This document shows, in pieces, positions 8,134 through 16,428 of a stretch of DNA of 64,000 nt. This stretch comes from an uncultured Collinsella sp. (GTDB lineage: Bacteria > Actinomycetota > Coriobacteriia > Coriobacteriales > Coriobacteriaceae). Location: positions 62,001 through 126,000 of the forward strand of contig CAJJZP010000003.1 of assembly GCA_905197665.1 (NCBI GenBank). The letters run 5' to 3'. How positions within the stretch are numbered: position 1 is the stretch's first letter; every line of letters begins with the position of its first letter. A program made the translations under genes and the position numbers. The notes beneath the pieces are model-generated. The model did not search any database and was not told the DNA's origin. It was given only the letters and a program-made list of their open reading frames with translations.

Positions 8134-9993
8134 ATGGCGATTCTTTTGGGATGCGATTCCATCAGCCTAGAGTTTCCCACCAAGCATATTTTCGATAGCG
8201 TGACGCTCGGCGTGGGCGAGGGCGACCGCATTGGTATTGTCGGTAAAAACGGCGACGGCAAGTCGACGCTGCTGAGCGTGCTCGCCGGCACGCTGGAACC
8301 CGACGACGGACGCGTGACGCACCGCCGCGGCACCACGATCGGACTGCTCGGCCAAAAGGACCAGCTTGTCGACACCGATACCGTGCATCATGCCGTTGTG
8401 GGCGACACGCCTGAGTACGAGTGGGCGTCGAGCCCGCGTACGCGCCAGATTCTGGCCGGTCTTATTAGCGATGTGCCCTGGGAGGGCATGGTGGGCGAGC
8501 TCTCGGGCGGTCAGCGCCGTCGCGTGGACCTCGCGCGCCTGCTGATCGGCGACTACGACGTGCTCATGCTCGACGAGCCCACCAACCACTTGGACATGCG
8601 CACAATCAACTGGCTTGCGCGTCACTTAAAGGCCCGCTGGCAGCGCGGCCAGGGCGCCATGCTCGTGGTCACGCACGACCGCTGGTTCTTGGACGAGGTC
8701 TGCACCAGCATGTGGGAGGTCCACGACGGCCAGGTCGATCCCTTCGAGGGCGGCTACTCGGCATATATCCTGCAGCGCGTGGAGCGCGACCGCATGGCCG
8801 CCGTCACCGAGGAGCGCCGCCGCAACATGGCGCGCAAGGAGCTCGCGTGGCTGAGCCGCGGCGCCCAGGCCCGTTCCACCAAGCCCAAGTTTCGCGTGGA
8901 TGCCGCTCGCGAGCTGATCGCCGACGTGCCGCCCGTGCGTGACGAGCTGGAGCTCAAGCGCCTTGCCGTGAGCCGCCTAGGCAAGCAGGTCATCGATGTC
9001 ATCGACGTGGATGCCGGCTATGCGGATGCCGATGGCACGTCCAAACAGGTGCTCACCGATGTGACCTGGCTCATTGGTGCGGGTGACCGCTATGGTCTTT
9101 TAGGTGAGAACGGCGCCGGCAAGTCCACGCTGCTCGACGTGATTCAGGGCAAGATCGCGCCCCTGCGCGGCCGCGTGAAGATCGGCCAGACGGTGCGCTT
9201 TGGCGTGCTGTCGCAGCAGCTCGAGGAGCTCGAACCCTACATGGGTGACACGATCCGCGAGGTGCTCGGCAACTATAAGAAGTACTACGTCATCGATGGC
9301 AAGGAGACCTCGCCCGAGAAGCTCTGCGAGCGCCTGGGCTTTACGACCCAGCAGCTCTGGAGCCGCATCGGCGATCTTTCGGGCGGCCAGCGCCGTCGCC
9401 TGTCGCTGTTGCTGACGATCCTGGACGAGCCCAACGTGCTTATTCTGGACGAGCCCGGCAACGACCTGGATACCGACATGCTCGCGATTGTCGAGGACCT
9501 GCTCGACGGCTGGCCCGGCACGCTGATCCTGGTGACGCACGACCGCTTCTTGATGGAGCGCGTGACCGACCAGCAGTGGGCACTGCTCGACGGCCACCTG
9601 ACGCATATGCCCGGCGGCGTCGACCAGTACCTGCGCCTGTGCAACGCCACCGCTGAGGGCGAGCCCGTTGGTGCGCCGAGCGCCAAGACCGGCACGTTTG
9701 ACACCGGTGCCGCGGCAGCTGCGGCCGAAAAGCCCAAGTCGAGCGGCCAGCCCAATGGCCTTTCCAACGCCGAGCGCCAGAAGCTCCGCCGCGAGGTGAG
9801 CTCGCTCGAGCGCAAAATGGAGACGCAGCGCGCACGCGTGGAGGAGGCCGAGGCCGCGATGGCCCAGGTCGACCCCACCAATTACACGGCGCTGGGCGAG
9901 CAGCAGGCAAAGATCGACGAGGCCCACGCCGCCATGGACGAGCTGGAGATGGCGTGGCTCGAGGCGAGTGAAAAGCTCGAGGGCGAGGAGTAG
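8134..9993 (+). CDS. ABC-F family ATPase (Uup-like)
   Basis: This soluble protein of 619 aa has two ABC ATPase domains and no membrane segment. Walker A motifs are GKNGDGKST and GENGAGKST; signatures are LSGGQRRRVDLARLL and LSGGQRRRLSLLLTIL; Walker B motifs are VLMLDEPTNHLD and VLILDEPGNDLD. The C-terminus, after an Ala/Pro-rich linker, is a Glu/Arg coiled coil as in Uup. ABC-F proteins act on ribosomes or on DNA intermediates. ATG 8134 follows AAGGAGCAGG; the in-frame extension upstream lacks homology and overlaps the hairpin repeat. The next gene starts 6 bp downstream. Confidence 0.88.
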   Translation: MAILLGCDSISLEFPTKHIFDSVTLGVGEGDRIGIVGKNGDGKSTLLSVLAGTLEPDDGRVTHRRGTTIGLLGQKDQLVDTDTVHHAVVGDTPEYEWASSPRTRQILAGLISDVPWEGMVGELSGGQRRRVDLARLLIGDYDVLMLDEPTNHLDMRTINWLARHLKARWQRGQGAMLVVTHDRWFLDEVCTSMWEVHDGQVDPFEGGYSAYILQRVERDRMAAVTEERRRNMARKELAWLSRGAQARSTKPKFRVDAARELIADVPPVRDELELKRLAVSRLGKQVIDVIDVDAGYADADGTSKQVLTDVTWLIGAGDRYGLLGENGAGKSTLLDVIQGKIAPLRGRVKIGQTVRFGVLSQQLEELEPYMGDTIREVLGNYKKYYVIDGKETSPEKLCERLGFTTQQLWSRIGDLSGGQRRRLSLLLTILDEPNVLILDEPGNDLDTDMLAIVEDLLDGWPGTLILVTHDRFLMERVTDQQWALLDGHLTHMPGGVDQYLRLCNATAEGEPVGAPSAKTGTFDTGAAAAAAEKPKSSGQPNGLSNAERQKLRREVSSLERKMETQRARVEEAEAAMAQVDPTNYTALGEQQAKIDEAHAAMDELEMAWLEASEKLEGEE

Positions 9994-9999
9994 GCGAGG

Positions 10000-10770
10000 A
10001 TGATCAAGGCCGCGTTTTTTGATATCGACGGCACGCTGCTGAGCTTTGAGACGCACCGGATTCCGGCGTCGGCGCAGCAGGTGCTCGACAGCTTTCACGA
10101 GCAGGGGATTGCGTGCGTCATTGCCACGGGTCGCCCGACCTACCAGATGCCCGATTGGCTGTTCGATCTTGGTTGGGATGCGTACATTACGCTTTCGGGC
10201 CAGCACTGTTTTGATGCCGAGGGCGTTTACCGTAGCTGCCCGATCGATCCGGACGACGTTGCGGTGATTGTGGACCAGGTGGCCGAGGGGCGCTACGACT
10301 CGCTGTGCATGCAGGGCGAGAACTCGTTTGTGAACCGCCTGTCCGAGCGCGTGGTGACGGCCGGCAACAACGCGGGGATCGTCTACCACGAGGAGCCGTT
10401 TGAGCACGCCTTTGAAGCGCCGGTCTACCAGTTTTGCGCCTTTGTGGATCCTGCCGACGAGCATATCGTGACCGATGCGGTGTCGCATTCGCTCACTACG
10501 CGCTGGTGCGACCTGTTCTGCGACATTATTCCCGCTAACGGCGGCAAGGACCTGGGCGTGGCAGCGACGCTGGAGCGCCTGGGTGTCGACGCGAGCGAGG
10601 CGATCGCCTTTGGCGACGGCAAGAACGACCTGTCGATGTTCTCGGCCGTGGGCACAAGTGTGGCCATGGGCAACGCGCAGGATACCGTGAAGGCCGCAGC
10701 GACCTACGTGACGACCGCCGTAGACGACGACGGCATCTACAACGCCGCGAAGCACTTTGGCCTCGTGTAG
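10000..10770 (+). CDS. Cof-type HAD hydrolase
   Basis: This 256-aa HAD subfamily IIB phosphatase has motif I FFDIDGTLLSFE at residues 6-17, a motif II-type CVIATGRPTYQM, and the C-terminal GDGKNDLSMFSAVG, with VAMGNAQDTVKAAA typical of Cof/YbjI proteins. Such enzymes dephosphorylate sugar phosphates or flavin precursors; the substrate is unknown here. It is cotranscribed with the ABC-F gene (6-bp gap). Confidence 0.88.
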   Translation: MIKAAFFDIDGTLLSFETHRIPASAQQVLDSFHEQGIACVIATGRPTYQMPDWLFDLGWDAYITLSGQHCFDAEGVYRSCPIDPDDVAVIVDQVAEGRYDSLCMQGENSFVNRLSERVVTAGNNAGIVYHEEPFEHAFEAPVYQFCAFVDPADEHIVTDAVSHSLTTRWCDLFCDIIPANGGKDLGVAATLERLGVDASEAIAFGDGKNDLSMFSAVGTSVAMGNAQDTVKAAATYVTTAVDDDGIYNAAKHFGLV

Positions 10771-10776
10771 CTGCGA

Positions 10777-10827
10777 CCCGGCACTTGGGGACGCTCCTTA
10801 TCTGCCGGCAGCTGGGGACACTCCTTG
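10777..10827. repeat. TGCCGGCA/GGGGAC repeat cluster 1
   Basis: Two tandem imperfect units (gcacttggggacgctcctta, then tgccggcagctggggacactcctt) follow the HAD gene stop by 7 bp. The same unit recurs at 50972-51110 and 63790-63866. Confidence 0.65.
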
Positions 10828-10978
10828 CGGGGCGTTCCCATTTTGTTTTCATCTCGCACGTTTTGTGAAACGCGGCTAACTTTTTGGTCAATGCAGTAAG
10901 ACATGGTCAACTTTTGCGGTAAAGTAAGCCAAGGAAAGTATCCAAAGGCTAACTAGCAATCATCGCGAAAGGCGGCCC

Positions 10979-11356
10979 ATGGCCCTACGTGAATCCGGAG
11001 AAGACTATCTCGAATCGATCTACGTCCTATCGGAACGTCAGGGCATCGTGCGCTCGATCGACGTTGCCGAATACTTGGGCGTAACCAAAGCAAGCGTCTC
11101 TAAAGCCATGGCGGCCTTGGAGAGCACCGGCTACGTGGAGATGGGCAAACGCGACGTGCATCTGACGGAACGCGGTCTTGAGGTTGCCCGTCAAATGTGG
11201 GAGCGCCACTGCTTTTTTGTAGGTCTGCTAGAGGACGCAGGCGTAACGCCCGAGGTCGCGTCGCAAGAGGGCTGCCACATGGAGCACTGCCTGAGCGAGG
11301 AGAGCTTCGAGAAGCTAAGATCGATGCTGAGACGGGGCAGCGACCGGGATCAGTAA
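10979..11356 (+). CDS. DtxR/MntR-family metal-dependent regulator
   Basis: This 125-aa protein has an N-terminal winged helix (ESGEDYLESIYVL, then DVAEYLGVTKASVSKAMAAL) and a dimerisation/metal-binding region (GCHMEHCLSEESFEKL) matching the short MntR-like form without an SH3-like domain. His and Cys residues in GCHMEHCL and RHCFFVGLLE could bind Mn2+ or Fe2+. It would act as a metal-responsive repressor. The target is not adjacent: the next genes form an oppositely oriented efflux cluster beyond a large palindrome. Confidence 0.85.
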   Translation: MALRESGEDYLESIYVLSERQGIVRSIDVAEYLGVTKASVSKAMAALESTGYVEMGKRDVHLTERGLEVARQMWERHCFFVGLLEDAGVTPEVASQEGCHMEHCLSEESFEKLRSMLRRGSDRDQ

Positions 11357-11434
11357 CCCCACCAACCAAGTCCAACTCAGACAAGGAACCCCGCCAGCAA
11401 GTGATGCCCAAGAACCGCCAGTTGTGTCGCCGCA

Positions 11435-11563
11435 GGCCGGGGCCGGGCTTGGTTTTGAAAACATTCCGCAGACCAGAATCGCCCCCGTTCGTAGCTCCGA
11501 AGGAGCAGAACGGGGGCGCTTCATTGGTCGAGGACGTTTTCAAAACCAAGCCCGGCCCCGGCC
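11435..11563. repeat. 129-bp near-complete palindrome
   Basis: Perfect 28-nt arms (ggccggggccgggcttgg... at 11435-11462 and its reverse complement at 11536-11563) enclose further paired blocks: gacca/tggtc, cgcccccgttc/gaacgggggcg and gctcc/ggagc. Nearly the whole element can fold into one extended hairpin in either strand. It lies between convergent genes, so it could terminate both. Confidence 0.85.
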
Positions 11564-11579
11564 GGAGGGACCACAGGCG

Positions 11580-13532
11580 CTACAGGTTCTTGACACCCAT
11601 CGCGCGCATGGCGTTCAGGATGGCGATGATCGCCACGCCCACGTCGCCAAAGACAGCGAGCCACATATTGGCGATGCCCAGCGCTGCCAGCACAAGGATG
11701 AGCAGCTTAATGCCCAGCGCAAAGATGATGTTCTGCCAAACAATCGACATGGTCTTGCGCGCCACGCGAATAGCGCGGGAAATGTCGGACGGCTTGTCGT
11801 CCATCAGCACCACGTCGGCGGCCTCGATCGCGGCGTCGGAACCCATGGCGCCCATGGCAATGCCCACATCGGCGCGCGTAAGCACAGGCGCGTCGTTGAT
11901 ACCGTCGCCGACAAAGGCGAGCTTGCCCTTGCCACTTTCGGCCGCGAGCAGCGCTTCAACACGCTCGACCTTGTCGCCCGGCAGCAGCTGCGCGTGGAAC
12001 TCGTCGAGGCCGAGCTGCTTGGCCACAGACGCCGCAACCTCCTCGCGGTCGCCCGTGAGCATGACGGTGCGCTTGACGCCGGCGGCGTGCAGGTCGCGGA
12101 TCGTCTGCTCGGCATCGGCCTTGACGGTGTCTGCAATCACGATGTGGCCGGCATACGCACCGTCCGCGAGCACGTGGAGGATGGTACCGACGACCTCACA
12201 GTCCGGCGCTTCAACGCCGGCTGCGGCGAGCATCTTGGCGTTGCCGACGACGACGTGCTTGCCATCGATGGTCGCTGTCACGCCATGGCCCGCGTCGTTG
12301 GCGGAGTCGCTCACGCGCTTGGGGTCGACCTCGCCCAGGTAGGCGGCGCGTACCGACTGCGCGATGGGGTGGTCGGAGAATGACTCGGCGAGGGCTGCGA
12401 CTTCAAGCAACGATTGCTCGGTATAGCCAGCCTCGGGGTGCACCGCGACGACTGAGAACGTGCCGTTGGTGAGGGTGCCCGTTTTGTCGAAGACGATGGT
12501 GTCCACGTCGGCGAGCGTCTCGAGGTAGTTGGAGCCCTTGATGAGAACGCCCAGCTTGGACGCGCCGCCGATGCCGCCAAAGAAACTCAACGGTACGCTG
12601 ATCACGAGGGCGCACGGGCAGCTGACGACCAGGAAGGTCAGGCCGCGCAGGATCCAATCGGACCAAGCGCCAGTCACCAGGCCGCCGCCAAGCGCGAGCA
12701 CCGCGGCAGCGCCAGTGACGGCGGGTGTGTAGACGCGGGCAAAGCGCGTGATGAAGTTCTCGGTGCGCGCCTTCTTTTCGCTGGCATTCTCCACGAGCTC
12801 CAGAACACGCGCGACGGTTGACTCGCCAAAGGGCTTGATGGTGCGCACGTGGATGAGGCCCGTCATGTTGATGCAACCGCTGATGATATCGTCGCCGGTC
12901 TTGGCCGGGCGGGGGACCGACTCGCCCGTGAGTGCGGCGGTGTCGAGCTGGGTTTCGCCCTCGACGATGACGCCGTCGATAGGCACGCGCTCGCCGGGCT
13001 TGACCACGATCACGGTGCCGACGGCGATGTCATCGGGAAAGACCTGTTCGAGTGTGCCGTCGGCTTGCTCGACGTTAGCGTAGTCGGGCGCGATGTCCAT
13101 CATGGCACTGATCGACTTGCGACTCTTGCCCACGGCATATGCCTGGAACAGCTCGCCAACCTGGTAGAACAGCATGACGGCGGCGCCTTCGGCCATGTGC
13201 GGGTCGGTATCGGGGAAGAGTACCATGGCAAGCGCGCCGATGGTCGCGACTGCCATAAGGAAGCTCTCATCGAAGGCCTTGCCGCGGCGAATGTTATTGA
13301 ATGCCTTTTGCAGCACGTCGTAGCCGGCAATCAAAAACGGCACGAGGAACAGCGCGAAGCTGGCGTAGATGTCGCCCGGGGTGCCGAATGCGGCGGTGAG
13401 GGTGCCGAGCTCATCGAGGGCGTACACCACGGCAAAAATGCCCAGCGCTACCAGGATGCGGTTGCGCTTATGCTCGAGTGACTCTTTTTTCTTGCGCTTC
13501 TTCTTTTTCTTCTTGGGGTCGGCGGTGGCCAT
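11580..13532 (-). CDS. cadA: P1B-type heavy-metal ATPase (Zn/Cd/Pb efflux)
   Basis: This 650-aa ATP-driven exporter of soft divalent metals has the actuator motif TGESVP, the membrane CPC motif in VVSCPCALVISVP, the phosphorylation motif DKTGTLTNG, an HP motif in SFSDHPIAQS and the hinge GDGINDAP. The N-terminus is a Lys-rich stretch (KKKKKKRKKK) instead of an HMA metal-binding domain; a free-standing HMA protein is encoded just upstream. ATG 13532 follows GGGAGGA; the longer in-frame extension would overlap the operator at 13556-13576. It is third in arsR, HMA, ATPase order. Confidence 0.92.
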   Translation of the reverse strand: MATADPKKKKKKRKKKESLEHKRNRILVALGIFAVVYALDELGTLTAAFGTPGDIYASFALFLVPFLIAGYDVLQKAFNNIRRGKAFDESFLMAVATIGALAMVLFPDTDPHMAEGAAVMLFYQVGELFQAYAVGKSRKSISAMMDIAPDYANVEQADGTLEQVFPDDIAVGTVIVVKPGERVPIDGVIVEGETQLDTAALTGESVPRPAKTGDDIISGCINMTGLIHVRTIKPFGESTVARVLELVENASEKKARTENFITRFARVYTPAVTGAAAVLALGGGLVTGAWSDWILRGLTFLVVSCPCALVISVPLSFFGGIGGASKLGVLIKGSNYLETLADVDTIVFDKTGTLTNGTFSVVAVHPEAGYTEQSLLEVAALAESFSDHPIAQSVRAAYLGEVDPKRVSDSANDAGHGVTATIDGKHVVVGNAKMLAAAGVEAPDCEVVGTILHVLADGAYAGHIVIADTVKADAEQTIRDLHAAGVKRTVMLTGDREEVAASVAKQLGLDEFHAQLLPGDKVERVEALLAAESGKGKLAFVGDGINDAPVLTRADVGIAMGAMGSDAAIEAADVVLMDDKPSDISRAIRVARKTMSIVWQNIIFALGIKLLILVLAALGIANMWLAVFGDVGVAIIAILNAMRAMGVKNL

Positions 13533-13555
13533 GACTCGTATCCTCCCATTTGAAT

Positions 13556-13576
13556 ATATGAACACTCGCTCATATA
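13556..13576 (-). promoter_or_regulatory. ArsR-type operator before the ATPase gene
   Basis: atatgaacactcgctcatata differs at two positions from the operator at 14293-14313 before the regulator gene. The half sites ATATGA and TCATATA are inverted. This suggests the ATPase has its own regulated promoter within the cluster. Confidence 0.65.
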
Positions 13577-13631
13577 ATTTTGCGAGCAAAGGCCGCGGCA
13601 AGCGCTGCCTTGCAGGTTGGCGTAACTTGGG

Positions 13632-13850
13632 CTAGAGAATGATCTCGCAGTCCGGCTCGGCGTCGGCCGTAAACTCTACAACGCGGTTGAGCACCTCGTC
13701 GAACTCGGCGTCATCAGCCTCGAGCGTCAGCTTCTGGGTCATAAAGTTGACGGACACGGATTTGACGCCCTCGAGCTTGGCAAGTTCGTCCTGAAGCTCG
13801 CGCGCACAGTTGGCGCAGTCGATCTCGTCGAGTTTAAACTGCTTTTTCAT
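13632..13850 (-). CDS. Small HMA-domain metallochaperone
   Basis: This 72-aa single heavy-metal-associated domain has the metal-binding motif DCANCAREL (Cys12 and Cys15), followed by the typical GVKSVSVNFMTQKLTLE strand pattern. It probably hands metal ions to the adjacent P1B ATPase, which lacks its own HMA domain. The C-terminus ends in an acidic/Cys tail, DAEPDCEIIL, which may form an extra ligand. It is translated from ATG 13850 after AAAGGAA. Confidence 0.88.
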   Translation of the reverse strand: MKKQFKLDEIDCANCARELQDELAKLEGVKSVSVNFMTQKLTLEADDAEFDEVLNRVVEFTADAEPDCEIIL

Positions 13851-13912
13851 GGTGGGTTCCTTTCCCTGTTTTGCGGCTTGGGTGCAGGCCGCGCTGGTAC
13901 CGCGGTTGGTTG

Positions 13913-14278
13913 CTATTCGCAGATATGGCTCATACCCTGGTTGAGCATGGTGTAGACGTGATCGTCGGCAAGCGAGTAGAGGATGTTGCGACCGTCGCGG
14001 CGGAACTTGACCAGGTGCGACTGCTTAAGCGTGCGCAGCTGGTGCGATACTGCCGACTGCGAGGTTTCGGTCGCTTCGGCGATGTCCGCCACACACAGCT
14101 CGCGACCCATGAGGGCATAGAGAATCTTGATGCGCGTGGTGTCGCTGAAGACCTTGAACAGGTCGGCGAGGTCGTAGAGAAGCTCCTCGTCGGGAAGGTC
14201 CTCGGGCGAGCAGGTGGTGGGGATCGCGGGCTCGGTGGCCTCGATGTCGGGTTTCGTTTCATCAACGCGGATGCTCAT
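13913..14278 (-). CDS. ArsR/SmtB-family metal-sensing repressor
   Basis: This 121-aa winged-helix repressor has the recognition region VADIAEATETSQSAVSHQLRTL and a beta-wing RRDGRNILYSL. The N-terminal PEDLPDEELLYDLADLFKVFSDTTRIKIL is typical. Cys residues in ELCVADI and a His/Asp/Glu-containing last helix (DDHVYTML...SHICE) could form the alpha3 and alpha5 metal sites of the CadC/SmtB group. It most likely represses its own promoter and that of the ATPase until Zn or Cd binds. Confidence 0.9.
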   Translation of the reverse strand: MSIRVDETKPDIEATEPAIPTTCSPEDLPDEELLYDLADLFKVFSDTTRIKILYALMGRELCVADIAEATETSQSAVSHQLRTLKQSHLVKFRRDGRNILYSLADDHVYTMLNQGMSHICE

Positions 14279-14291
14279 TGCAATATCCTTT

Positions 14292-14348
14292 CATATGAAC
14301 ATGCGCTCATATAACTTACTTCCGATTATATGAGCGCATGTTCATATG
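14292..14348. promoter_or_regulatory. Double ArsR-type operator
   Basis: catatgaacatgcgctcat... at 14292-14314 and its exact 23-nt reverse complement at 14326-14348 are separated by 11 bases, directly before the repressor start at 14278. Each copy is itself a partial dyad of the kind bound by CadC/SmtB proteins. Two sites suggest tight or cooperative repression. Confidence 0.8.
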
Positions 14349-14431
14349 TCAATACAATTTGCGATAATTTCGATGACTGCTTGCCGCCTCGGCGATTTTC
14401 TGCGGGTTGGGAGACATCGACGCAATGCTCG

Positions 14432-14458
14432 CCAACATATTTCGAGATGTTCGGCCAG
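14432..14458 (-). repeat. TGGCCGAA...AATGTAGG repeat, copy a
   Basis: Read on the minus strand it is ctggccgaacatctcgaaat followed by atgttgg, a diverged copy of the 29-bp sequence at 14620-14648, in opposite orientation. Confidence 0.6.
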
Positions 14459-14619
14459 CATGCTAAGAAAGCCACCTTGAGAAGCATTAGAACTGTTCAT
14501 ATTTGTACTTTATCGTGTTAAATACCGCGAGAATCAGTTCTTCCTCTACGGGAGTTCCTGCAGAATCAGTTTTATCTAAAGTTATATTGAGCATTGCTGC
14601 AGCCAATCTGGCACATCGG

Positions 14620-14648
14620 TGGCCGAATAAGTCGAAAAATGTAGGTGG
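14620..14648 (+). repeat. TGGCCGAA...AATGTAGG repeat, copy b
   Basis: tggccgaataagtcgaaaaa followed by tgtaggtgg. It differs from copy d at 16251-16279 at only two positions. Together with copy a it brackets about 160 bp. Confidence 0.75.
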
Positions 14649-14667
14649 ACATCCGCAGAGATCGCCT

Positions 14668-15876
14668 TTAGAAGAGCGAATTCTCAATTAGATCAATAAT
14701 CGTGTCGTCTTCCGTGCGGTTTCCATCGATTTTTGCGAACATGTCGCATTCCCAAGGCCCATTGATTTCCTCAGCAAGGGCCCCGACGTGTTGCATGTCG
14801 TCGGGTTCTGGCACATCGTTGATGCTCGGGTCATCAGCTTGCGGATATTGGCTTGCAATTTCGCGCTTGGCGGCCTCTTCTTCTTTGAGTGTCTCCAGGA
14901 CGCGGCGACCGTATTCGAAGTAGCGCCGCAAGACAAATTGGCGAAGAGTTTCTTGCAGGATGGCGAAGTTATCCGGGAGTCGACCGGGCCATATCTTCTC
15001 GCGAATGCGAATCGCTTCCATGACCCGCCTAAAAGCGGACTGCTTGAAAAACGAATGACGACTAACTGTGATAACGGCATATCCCATGTTTCGCAGCGTG
15101 TTTCGGCGTTCCTCGTCAATTGATTGCTGTTCGGGCTCGTCGTGGTAAAAGCCGTTGTATTCGATATCGGTCATCGAATTTTCGAGCAGCGCGTCGAGGT
15201 AGAAAACCGTCCGTCGCGTTAGGGCGGCGTATCTTTTGGGGACTGGGATCGGATAATCCGTTTTGATAGCGCGTATGGCCAAGCCACCCATTGACTTGGG
15301 CATTGTCAGCATCATGACAAACGCCGTTTCGAGTGGGGAGCGACAGCCTTCGCGTACATAAGAAAGTGCCTTAAGTGCTTTATTAGATCCACGATACCCC
15401 GATGCCTCTGAAAAGAAGGCTCTGAGCTCTTCAACGCTGGTTAGGGCTGGGCGCTCGCGATATTGAGTTTCGTCGGACGTTCCAAGCGCGTAGGAGCCGC
15501 AGATTTCAAAGTAATACTCAACGAGCTCCGAAAGGTTGAGGTCGGCTGCTGCTTCTAACGCGCACAGCTTGATATCGACGATGTAGACGTTCGGCTCGAG
15601 TTCTAGGTAGCTTTCTGCATCAAACGTATAGCGCGTGCAGTGGCAGATGCAGCCCTTGCGGTGCCTTTTGGCATTATTGGAAAACGTCAGCACATGGATG
15701 CTTTCAGAATCGACATTCTTTCTGTTGAGCCATGCTCGCGCCGCTTCCAGGTTGGACGTGGTCGGCGCAGACACCTTGATCTTTTCCATAGATATGGGAT
15801 CGGTCGCGTGGCTTGCGAGCGAGTTGACTGTTTGGTATACAGCGCGTGCCGTGGTATGTGACAGAACGATTCCCAT
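14668..15876 (-). CDS. Unknown protein with Vsr/DUF559-like C-terminal region
   Basis: This 402-aa protein starts MGIVLSHTTARAVYQ, resembling N-terminal regions of AbiEi-like proteins. The C-terminal half has the pattern of DUF559/Vsr-type PD-(D/E)XK proteins: SPLETAFVMMLTMP, then FYLDALLEN, then DIEYNGFYHDEP, then DEERRNTLRNMGYAVITVSR. The Asp and Glu of the middle two blocks could be metal ligands, but the full catalytic set is not certain. A paralogue with the same block order lies at 24332-25381. The gene is flanked on both sides by inverted-repeat elements. Function is unknown; a defence or mobile-element role is a guess. Confidence 0.7.
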   Translation of the reverse strand: MGIVLSHTTARAVYQTVNSLASHATDPISMEKIKVSAPTTSNLEAARAWLNRKNVDSESIHVLTFSNNAKRHRKGCICHCTRYTFDAESYLELEPNVYIVDIKLCALEAAADLNLSELVEYYFEICGSYALGTSDETQYRERPALTSVEELRAFFSEASGYRGSNKALKALSYVREGCRSPLETAFVMMLTMPKSMGGLAIRAIKTDYPIPVPKRYAALTRRTVFYLDALLENSMTDIEYNGFYHDEPEQQSIDEERRNTLRNMGYAVITVSRHSFFKQSAFRRVMEAIRIREKIWPGRLPDNFAILQETLRQFVLRRYFEYGRRVLETLKEEEAAKREIASQYPQADDPSINDVPEPDDMQHVGALAEEINGPWECDMFAKIDGNRTEDDTIIDLIENSLF

Positions 15877-16087
15877 ACGCGCATGATGGCATAGCGGACG
15901 CCATATACGCTCGAAACTTCGGGCAACGGTATTGGGGCGCGGCTTATCTTCTGCGAACGGTGGGTTTTTGAGCTGTCGTATTGAGGGGGGCAGCTTCGGC
16001 TGGGGAGGTTTCTGTCGGCTGCCCCATTTTGGTGAACTTTAGTTGCGGATTCGTAGCTTCTAAGCGTTTTTGCCGACCGCTCAGATG

Positions 16088-16117
16088 CCTCACCAACATA
16101 ATTTGAGTTATTCGGCC
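16088..16117 (-). repeat. TGGCCGAA...AATGTAGG repeat, copy c
   Basis: On the minus strand it reads ggccgaataactcaaattat followed by gttggtgagg, matching copy b in most positions and facing copy d. Confidence 0.6.
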
Positions 16118-16250
16118 TTATCCTATACGAATGGTGCGATCGCAACGTCCTATTCGAATTGATTCAGGTAGATTTATAGGGCTTGGTTGCGAAATTGGGG
16201 CGACTATAGCGCTCGATTGCGGTTCAAGGGGCCTTGACTAGTGGTTCAGC

Positions 16251-16279
16251 TGGCCGAACAACTCGAAAAATGTAGGTGG
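16251..16279 (+). repeat. TGGCCGAA...AATGTAGG repeat, copy d
   Basis: tggccgaacaactcgaaaaa followed by tgtaggtgg. With copy c it brackets about 130 bp upstream of the 402-aa gene, mirroring the a/b pair downstream. Confidence 0.75.
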
Positions 16280-16329
16280 GCCAACCTGCCGACTATGTGA
16301 AGCACGCGTATTTGCTCGTTTTGATGAAA

Positions 16330-16363
16330 ACTAGGGTGCAGCCATAAGGCTGCGCCCTAGTTT
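16330..16363. terminator. Bidirectional terminator
   Basis: aactagggtgcagcc and ggctgcgccctagtt form a 15-bp perfect stem with a short ata loop. It lies 66 bp past the exonuclease stop on the minus strand. Confidence 0.75.
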
Positions 16364-16428
16364 ACTGCGTGCCGGTGTGCCCAGACGGATTGCGCTGTGC
16401 CTGGCAGGCGCTCCCGCAGATGGATCGG

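Larger units (their letters stand above)
14349..14667. other. AT-rich spacer holding an inverted-repeat element
   Basis: The spacer contains the arms at 14432-14458 (minus) and 14620-14648 (plus) of a TGGCCGAACAACTCGAAA-type repeat. The open frame at 14487-14687 on the minus strand overlaps the end of the next gene and lacks a ribosome binding site, so it is not called. Confidence 0.6.
15877..16428. other. 552-bp spacer with repeats and terminator
   Basis: No gene is supported. It holds repeat copies c (16088-16117) and d (16251-16279) and the bidirectional terminator at 16330-16363. The part nearest 15877 should carry the promoter of the 402-aa gene. Confidence 0.6.

Noticed and set aside
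9100..10755. Long minus-strand open frame (551 codons) opposite the ABC-F and HAD genes
   Set aside because: Antisense shadow in GC-rich coding DNA. The plus-strand genes have clear domains and ribosome binding sites; this frame has none.
14487..14687. 66-codon minus-strand frame downstream of the DUF559-like gene
   Set aside because: It overlaps the end of that gene and a repeat arm, with no ribosome binding site.
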